From the NCBI RefSeq assembly GCF_039540515.1, contig NZ_BAABFA010000009.1, positions 1 to 64,000 of the forward strand: a DNA stretch of 64,000 bases. Reading direction: 5' to 3'. The notes beneath the pieces were generated by a model. It did no database searches. It was not told the DNA's origin and was given only the letters and a program-made list of their open reading frames with translations. This DNA is from Nemorincola caseinilytica. GTDB lineage: Bacteria > Bacteroidota > Bacteroidia > Chitinophagales > Chitinophagaceae. The stretch's first letter is position 1. Each line of letters begins with the position of its first letter. The position numbers were made by a program, and so were the translations under genes. This document shows, piece after piece, positions 58,573 through 64,000 of this stretch.

Positions 58573-59889
58573 ATGGCCGAAACCCACGACCCGAAACCCA
58601 GGACTATGTCAGGCAGTTATCTGAACAGACTAAAGACCCCACTTTGGTATATAGCCATAGCGCTACCTATGCTGGTATGCACATACCTTGTATGGAGGTA
58701 TGCCACCAATATGCCCCGCCAGGACGACTATGATGCCATACTGGACTTCACGCTCTCTTACCAGCGTGCCGACCTGCCCACGCGCGTAGACCTGCTGCTG
58801 AAACAACATAATGAGCACAGGATAGTGTTATCGAGGCTCATGTTCGTGCTTTACTACAAGACATTCGGGGTCATCAACTTCAGGCATATCATGATGCTGA
58901 GTGGCGTGGTGCTATCGCTGCTGTTCCTGAATATAGCATGGTTCGTGAAGAAGGCCATACCAGAGCACTGGATGCCATGCGTACTGGTGACAAGTATGTG
59001 TGTGTTCGACCTGAACAGCTACGAGAACATGGTCTTTGCCATGGCAGGTATACAGAACTTTGGTGTGATACTGGCATTTACCGGCAGTATGCTGTTCTAT
59101 AGCATGAAGAACCGATGGGCATTGGCAGGGGCCATGCCGCTACAGGTGCTATGCATCCTATCTAGCGGCAACGGCATCCTGGGCGCTGCTATCCTCATTC
59201 TATATACCATATATACAAGGGACAAGGTGAAAATGGCTGCCGCAGCGACCTCACTTGTGCTGGGCGTGCTGGTGTATTATCATGAGTATGTGAAGCTGCA
59301 GACAGGGGCGTTCACGCTGGACCCCACGAAATTCGTACCCTATTTCTTACAGACATTGGGCGCACACTTCGACAGGGGCCGCGGTATATGGGGCGGTGCC
59401 ATCCTTGTTGCATTGCTGCTATGGACGGTGCCTATAGGTAAAAGGCTGAGAATAGCGCCGGAGGTGCTGCCACTGGTATGCCTGGGGTTGTTCGTATTCG
59501 CGTCTGTAGGTGTTACATCCATCTTCAGGGGCAATGTACCCATGTGGACCCCCACGGCTAGCAGGTATTGCATATATTCTCACCTGGCCACACTGCTGGG
59601 GTACGTCTTCCTGGTGATATATGTAAGGAACTGGAAGTATACAGGCCCCATGGCAGTAGTACTGATAGTAGGCCTGTTCTTTTTTTATAACTGGAACATG
59701 AAAGACGGCAAATACGGTATGCAGGCCTTCCGCGAAGACCTGACACTGGTACCCTACCAATACCCCGACCCCATAAGGGCAAAACAGGTGACCGATGAGA
59801 CCTGCAAAGAGAACATATACTGCATAGAACAACACCGGGCCGATAAGATGCCCGGCCTGTTCGGGGAAAAGGAAGAGAAAAAGAACTAA
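58573..59889 (+). CDS. Polytopic membrane protein, possible GT-C glycosyltransferase
   Basis: This 438-residue protein has about ten membrane helices. After the first helix comes NMPRQDDYDAIL, an Asp-rich first loop as in GT-C enzymes, then QHNEHRIVLSRL. It resembles the preceding gene in plan. The ATG at 58573 is chosen. GTG at 58558 and ATG at 58606 are alternatives. A strong terminator follows at once. The substrate is unknown. Confidence 0.7.
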   Translation: MAETHDPKPRTMSGSYLNRLKTPLWYIAIALPMLVCTYLVWRYATNMPRQDDYDAILDFTLSYQRADLPTRVDLLLKQHNEHRIVLSRLMFVLYYKTFGVINFRHIMMLSGVVLSLLFLNIAWFVKKAIPEHWMPCVLVTSMCVFDLNSYENMVFAMAGIQNFGVILAFTGSMLFYSMKNRWALAGAMPLQVLCILSSGNGILGAAILILYTIYTRDKVKMAAAATSLVLGVLVYYHEYVKLQTGAFTLDPTKFVPYFLQTLGAHFDRGRGIWGGAILVALLLWTVPIGKRLRIAPEVLPLVCLGLFVFASVGVTSIFRGNVPMWTPTASRYCIYSHLATLLGYVFLVIYVRNWKYTGPMAVVLIVGLFFFYNWNMKDGKYGMQAFREDLTLVPYQYPDPIRAKQVTDETCKENIYCIEQHRADKMPGLFGEKEEKKN

Positions 59890-59890
59890 G

Positions 59891-59921
59891 AAAAAGGAGC
59901 CGCGATCACGGCTCCTTTTTT
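59891..59921. terminator. Bidirectional terminator between polytopic genes
   Basis: AAAAAGGAGCCG pairs with CGGCTCCTTTTTT around a 6-nt loop, with a T-run on the plus strand and a matching A-run. It serves the 58573 gene and the convergent 59943 gene. Confidence 0.9.
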
Positions 59922-59942
59922 AATGAAGTATATGGGCGGATC

Positions 59943-61409
59943 TTACTTTACCCTTACCACCACAAAACTGTAGCCCTGCGGGTGGCGGGTGAGGGGTATA
60001 CCCAGCAGGGTGCGCACATCGGTAGTGCGCCAGTCCTCCAGTATCTCGCTGCGGCTCAGGATAGATGCGGGCAGTGCGTTATAGGCCTGGTTCAGCACTA
60101 TTATATCTCCCGGCTTTATGTAGCGCTCATCTAGCTGGTGTACCCGGTAGGGGTCGTCGTAGAGGGCCCAGAGGTTGAAGGAGGTGTAGCATTTGCCGTA
60201 CTTATTTTCCACTTCCATCAGCTTGCTTTTGGCAGCATCGTAGGTCTTGCCATCGGCCTCGTTGTCTGCGAACAGTAGGAATGTGCGCAGGAAAATGAGA
60301 CCACCGCCAATGAATGTAAGCATAAGCGAGGGCAGCACAAGGGCATTGTACCTGCTGCCAGAGAACCTGTGATGGTTGAGCAGCAGGATGAGCAGGATGA
60401 CATAGATATACTGCGTGGCATTGTATACGGTAGGCGAGGTATGCAGCACGAACTTCAGCATGCCCGCTACGATGGCCAGGTGAAGCGCAGCTATTACCAG
60501 CTTATTGAACATGCCCACGGCCGGAAGGCTGCTGCGGAGGTACAGATACCAGTAGCGCATACCGGCGAGGAAAATGATAAGAAAACCGAAGTTGAACGGG
60601 CTGAGTACCCAATAGTAGGTGAACAGGCCGATGCTCCTTGCCGTGCGTGCGAACAGTACCTGCGAATGGCGCGATATACCCTGAACGGTAGCCATGAAGC
60701 CATTGGGACTGGCCTCCATAATAAGATAGGAAACGAGCAGGACGGCTATGCCACGCACGGCATTTACCCATACCGAACGCCCGGGTGCTGCTGCTCCAAG
60801 GAACTCTGCTATGAGGAAGAAGAGGAAGGCAAAATAGAAACCGGTGATCTGCGAGGTGAGGAGGAGGGCGAAAATGAGTACCAGCAGGCCGTTATAGAGC
60901 CAGGTATTCATTTTGGCACGGTGGTGGTAGAGCAGGTAGAGCAGCAGGGACAGCGGGGCTGTGAGCTGCTCCGGTCTACCCAGTGTAGGCAGGGAATAGG
61001 TAGCCAGGTAGGGAATGGATAGCAGTATGGTAGCGGTGAGGAGCTTGTTATTGCCATCGATACCGCTGCCGAGGATGGTGCGCCTGTAGAGCAGGAGGGC
61101 CATAATGGTGAGCAGGGCGCACACCACAAAGAGGGTCTTGATGCCGGGTACTGCAGCCACAAAAAAGCCCAGGAACCATGTATAGAAGGGCACATAATAA
61201 TTGTACCGGAGGGTACCCGTGGCATCGGTAAGGGAACTGAGGTAATAGATAGGATTGGCGAGGCCCCTGCCCTGGCCGAAGGTGAGAGAGGGCGGAAGAA
61301 AGGAGGAAGAATCGGTACCCGGTATGGGAAATACCCTGACGGCATACGCTATGAATATGATAGCGACCAGTAATATAACGGCCAGGGTACTGTATCTGAT
61401 CTTGCTCAT
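59943..61409 (-). CDS. Polytopic membrane protein, GT-C-like
   Basis: This 488-residue protein has about eleven membrane helices and a C-terminal periplasmic domain of about 110 residues (YGKCYTSFNLWALYDDPYR, LLGIPLTRHPQGYSFVVV). The first loop, GTDSSSFLPPSLTFGQGRGL, and LPTLGRPEQLTAPLSLLL resemble ArnT/PMT-like lipid-linked sugar transferases in layout. It is divergent from the epimerase genes, with 219 bp between. A minus-strand TACTTTTG box lies at 61441-61448. Confidence 0.7.
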   Translation of the reverse strand: MSKIRYSTLAVILLVAIIFIAYAVRVFPIPGTDSSSFLPPSLTFGQGRGLANPIYYLSSLTDATGTLRYNYYVPFYTWFLGFFVAAVPGIKTLFVVCALLTIMALLLYRRTILGSGIDGNNKLLTATILLSIPYLATYSLPTLGRPEQLTAPLSLLLYLLYHHRAKMNTWLYNGLLVLIFALLLTSQITGFYFAFLFFLIAEFLGAAAPGRSVWVNAVRGIAVLLVSYLIMEASPNGFMATVQGISRHSQVLFARTARSIGLFTYYWVLSPFNFGFLIIFLAGMRYWYLYLRSSLPAVGMFNKLVIAALHLAIVAGMLKFVLHTSPTVYNATQYIYVILLILLLNHHRFSGSRYNALVLPSLMLTFIGGGLIFLRTFLLFADNEADGKTYDAAKSKLMEVENKYGKCYTSFNLWALYDDPYRVHQLDERYIKPGDIIVLNQAYNALPASILSRSEILEDWRTTDVRTLLGIPLTRHPQGYSFVVVRVK

Positions 61410-61440
61410 GTGCTGCTGAAGTAGGAGGGGTATGGCAGAA

Positions 61441-61448
61441 CAAAAGTA
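61441..61448 (-). promoter_or_regulatory. -7 promoter box of the 61409 gene
   Basis: TACTTTTG on the minus strand fits TAnnTTTG, 31 bases before the ATG at 61409. Confidence 0.5.
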
Positions 61449-61603
61449 ATATTGTTAGCGGCAAGTATAGAATGGAAGGGTGCTATAGTGGCTTTGTCTT
61501 TATATTATTTCATCATGTCTCTGTATGTACATAAGGTTTTGAGCAGCTATATGATACATTCATTAAAACTGGAATAAAATTCTTTTAGGAAAGGTTTTCC
61601 ATG

Positions 61604-61611
61604 TATTTTTG
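61604..61611 (+). promoter_or_regulatory. -7 promoter box of the epimerase pair
   Basis: TATTTTTG fits TAnnTTTG, 17 bases before the GTG start at 61629. No perfect -33 TTTG is seen. Confidence 0.5.
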
Positions 61612-61628
61612 CACACCAAATAAAGAAC

Positions 61629-62702
61629 GTGAATAATATTTCCATCCTTGTGACAGGTGGCTGCGGTTTTGTAGGCTCCAACCTGTCCCTCATGCTCAAG
61701 GAAAAGTATCCTTCCTATACTATAGTGGCGCTGGACAACCTGAAACGCCGCGGATCGGAGCTGAACCTGCCAAAGCTGAAGGCGGCCGGCATAGAATTCA
61801 TACACGGCGATATACGCAACCGCGAGGACCTGGAAATGGACCGCGATTTCGACTTCATCATAGACGCAGCGGCAGAGCCATCGGTAATGGCAGGTATGGG
61901 CGCCATGCTCAGCTATGTGATAAACACCAACCTCACAGGTACCATCAATACTCTGGAACTGGCCGCGCGCAGCAAGGCAAAGTTCATATTCCTGTCTACA
62001 AGCAGGGTGTACCCCATATCGTACCTGGAGGATATAAAATATACCGAGAACACTACCCGCTTCGACCTGCCTGATGGCCAGGTGATACCGGGCGTGAGCA
62101 GCAAGGGTATAGCCGAGAACTTTCCGCTGGACAAGGCGCGGTCGGTATACGGCTCTACAAAACTGGCATCAGAATTGCTGATAGAGGAGTTCAGGGAATT
62201 CTTCGACGTGAACTATGTGATAAACCGCTGTGGGGTGATAGCCGGTCCGCACCAGATGGGCAAAGTGGACCAGGGTGTGATGACCCTGTGGGTGGCCCGC
62301 CACTACTGGGGCCGCGATGTGGCCTACTTTGGCTATGGCGGCACGGGCAAGCAAGTACGCGACGCCCTGCACATCTTCGACCTCTTCGACCTTGTGGACC
62401 ACGAGATACACAACTTCGACCAGGTGAACGGCAAGACAATGAACGCGGGCGGCGGCCTGGCATCGAGCGTATCGCTGCAGGAACTGACGGCCATATGTGC
62501 CGAGGTGACCGGCAATAAGGTAGGCGCCTCATCGGTGATGGAGAACCGCAAGGGCGATATACCCCTGTACATAACCGACAATACGCGCATAACAGAGGTG
62601 ACCGGCTGGACCCCCAAACGCAACGTAAGGGACATAGTGACAGACACCTTTAACTGGATACACAAGAACGAACAACAACTAAAACCTATATTAAACGCAT
62701 AA
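61629..62702 (+). CDS. CDP-paratose 2-epimerase-like SDR, first of tandem pair (GTG start)
   Basis: This 357-residue extended SDR has the NAD-binding GGCGFVGSN (10-18), STSRVYP (123-129) and a complete catalytic YGSTK (Tyr174, Lys178). CGVIAGPHQMGKVDQG and FGYGGTGKQVRDALH match the CDP-tyvelose/paratose 2-epimerase branch better than UDP-galactose epimerase. It probably epimerises or dehydrates an NDP-sugar for the local glycan. GTG is the only good start. The next gene follows after three bases. Confidence 0.85.
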   Translation: MNNISILVTGGCGFVGSNLSLMLKEKYPSYTIVALDNLKRRGSELNLPKLKAAGIEFIHGDIRNREDLEMDRDFDFIIDAAAEPSVMAGMGAMLSYVINTNLTGTINTLELAARSKAKFIFLSTSRVYPISYLEDIKYTENTTRFDLPDGQVIPGVSSKGIAENFPLDKARSVYGSTKLASELLIEEFREFFDVNYVINRCGVIAGPHQMGKVDQGVMTLWVARHYWGRDVAYFGYGGTGKQVRDALHIFDLFDLVDHEIHNFDQVNGKTMNAGGGLASSVSLQELTAICAEVTGNKVGASSVMENRKGDIPLYITDNTRITEVTGWTPKRNVRDIVTDTFNWIHKNEQQLKPILNA

Positions 62703-62705
62703 GAG

Positions 62706-63770
62706 ATGAATATTGCTATCGTCAGCGGCTCTAACGGGCTCATAGGCAGCGAAAGCGTCAGCTTTCTTTCTGATAAGATGGACCTTGTCATAGGTATAGA
62801 CAACGACCAGAGGGCCTATTTCTTCGGCCCGTCGGCATCTACAAAGTGGAACAAGGAAGTGCTGGAAAGCAAGTACAGCAACTACAAGGCCCACAACGTG
62901 GACATACGCGACTATGCAAGCCTGGAGACCATCTTCAAGCAGTATGGCAATGACATAAAGATAGTGGTGCATACGGCCGCGCAGCCCAGCCACGACTGGG
63001 CGGCAAAGGAGCCTATCACCGACTTCACCATCAATGCGAACGGTACGCTGAACTTCCTGGAACTGACACGCCTGCACTGCCCCAAGGCGGTATTCATATT
63101 CACCAGCACCAACAAGGTATATGGCGATACGCCCAACTTCCTGCCGCTGGTAGAGCTGGAAAAGAGGTGGGAAATAGACGAAAGCCATCCCTACTTCAAA
63201 GAAGGTATAGATGAGGCGATGAGCATAGACAACTCGAAGCACTCGGTATTCGGTGCATCGAAGGTGGCAGCCGATGTGATGGTACAGGAGTATGGCAAGT
63301 ATTTCGACATGAACACGGCGGTGTTCCGCGGCGGCTGCCTCACAGGCCCACAGCACTCAGGCGCGCAACTGCACGGCTTCCTGTCTTACCTGATGAAGTG
63401 CGCTATAACCGGCGATCACTACACCATATTCGGCTACAAAGGCAAGCAGGTACGCGACAACATACACGCCTGGGACCTCGTGAACATGTTCTGGCACTTC
63501 TACCAGAACCCACAGCCCGGCGGGCAGGTATATAACGCAGGCGGTGGCCGCTTCAGCAACTGCTCTATGCTGGAAGCTATAGAGATATGCGAGAAGATAA
63601 CCGGCAATAAGATGAACTACAGCTATACCGATGGCAACCGTTCGGGCGACCATATCTGGTACATATCCGACCTTACGAAGTTCCGCCAGCACTACCCCAC
63701 ATGGGAGTACAAATATTCGCTGGATGTGACCATGGAGCAGATATTCGAGAACATGAAAGCAAGGGTATAA
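62706..63770 (+). CDS. CDP-paratose 2-epimerase-like SDR, second of tandem pair (Tyr to Phe)
   Basis: This 354-residue extended SDR is related to the preceding gene. The Rossmann motif is GSNGLIGSE (8-16) and STNKVYG lies at 134-140. The catalytic site reads FGASK, with Phe182 where Tyr is expected and Lys186 intact. GGCLTGPQHSGAQLHGFLSYL and IFGYKGKQVRDNIHAWD are strong paratose 2-epimerase-type motifs. Sequence quality here looks normal, so the change is probably real and may be lineage-typical. It could work on the same sugar or form a mixed complex with the first SDR. Confidence 0.87.
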   Translation: MNIAIVSGSNGLIGSESVSFLSDKMDLVIGIDNDQRAYFFGPSASTKWNKEVLESKYSNYKAHNVDIRDYASLETIFKQYGNDIKIVVHTAAQPSHDWAAKEPITDFTINANGTLNFLELTRLHCPKAVFIFTSTNKVYGDTPNFLPLVELEKRWEIDESHPYFKEGIDEAMSIDNSKHSVFGASKVAADVMVQEYGKYFDMNTAVFRGGCLTGPQHSGAQLHGFLSYLMKCAITGDHYTIFGYKGKQVRDNIHAWDLVNMFWHFYQNPQPGGQVYNAGGGRFSNCSMLEAIEICEKITGNKMNYSYTDGNRSGDHIWYISDLTKFRQHYPTWEYKYSLDVTMEQIFENMKARV

Positions 63771-63833
63771 GTTCCAAAGTTCAGATCCCAAATTCCAAAT
63801 AGTAAATTTCAAATTCAAATTCTATCATCAGGC
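63771..63833. repeat. AT-rich direct-repeat spacer before glycosyltransferase
   Basis: 63 bp of repeated CAAATT(T)C / TTCCAAA words, very different in composition from flanking genes. It has no ORF or hairpin. Confidence 0.5.
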
Positions 63834-64000
63834 ATGAAGCTAAGTGTTGTGATACCGGCCTATAACGAGGCGCTGAATCTGCCCGATACGCTGAATGCGT
63901 TCCATACAGAGCTGCGTGCCCATAATATAGACCACGAGCTGCTGGTGATAAACGACAACTCGAAGGATAATACCATAGAGGTGATAACCGAGCTGCAGAA
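63834..64000 (+). CDS. Glycosyltransferase family 2, N-terminal part (runs off right edge)
   Basis: 55 codons are visible from the ATG at 63834. The start MKLSVVIPAYNEALNLPDTL and the later LLVINDNSKDNT are the nucleotide-binding beginning of GT-A fold family 2 enzymes, where DNSKDNT matches the dolichol-phosphate-mannose-synthase-like DxSxDxT pattern. It follows the epimerase pair in the same direction and probably transfers the sugar they make to a lipid carrier or glycan. Confidence 0.85.
   Translation, partial: MKLSVVIPAYNEALNLPDTLNAFHTELRAHNIDHELLVINDNSKDNTIEVITELQ

Overview
The window comes from a Bacteroidota genome, most likely the Chitinophagaceae or a relative. The evidence is gliding-motility genes (gldC, gldF, gldG), a SusC/SusD outer-membrane pair, a giant secreted repeat adhesin, TAnnTTTG-type -7 promoter boxes, and no Shine-Dalgarno sequences at most starts. 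The DNA is moderately GC-rich, yet ATA is the dominant isoleucine codon, which is unusual. No prophage, CRISPR array, rRNA or intact insertion sequence was seen. Mobile-type DNA is limited to one 162-bp MITE-like element and four copies of a GC-rich palindromic intergenic repeat.

Layout: 1-11583 (minus) is the N-terminal 3861 codons of a giant modular surface protein that runs off the left edge. It is followed upstream by two secreted or structural phage-fibre-like genes (11677-13855). 14081-18033 is housekeeping: VanZ-like, gcvH, tRNA-Leu(UAG), a small lipoprotein, a DUF5606 protein, dcd, cdsA and arfB. 18072-27784 holds a polytopic membrane protein, mgtE, a TetR-fabF operon with a visible promoter/operator, thyA, a PIF1-like helicase and a periplasmic sulfite oxidase/cytochrome c pair. 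27901-34088 holds a PAS histidine kinase, the MITE, a gldF-gldG-DUF4340 operon and a CoA-pyrophosphatase Nudix gene.

34165-39646 (minus) is a SusC-SusD-lipoprotein operon for outer-membrane uptake. 40005-44675 holds a short MutS-like ATPase with a coupled tiny membrane protein, an OmpR-type regulator, ruvC, a flippase-like UPF0104 protein and a DUF3108 protein. 44761-51069 is the first surface-polysaccharide block: flippase, FkbM methyltransferase, GDP-mannose 4,6-dehydratase, an unknown, a two-domain C-methyltransferase-like protein and a dehydratase-like SDR. 51179-57197 is metabolism and small housekeeping: FadN-like, kbl, a lipoprotein, nitroreductase, YqeY and gldC. 57342-64000 is a second polysaccharide block: three polytopic proteins, two tandem CDP-paratose 2-epimerase-like SDRs and the start of a family 2 glycosyltransferase.

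Read together, the window describes a gliding-type Bacteroidota cell that invests heavily in its surface: a long adhesin, a nucleotide-sugar and polysaccharide programme, a TonB-dependent uptake system and gliding ABC components. Function calls rest on motif recognition by eye. No database search was possible.
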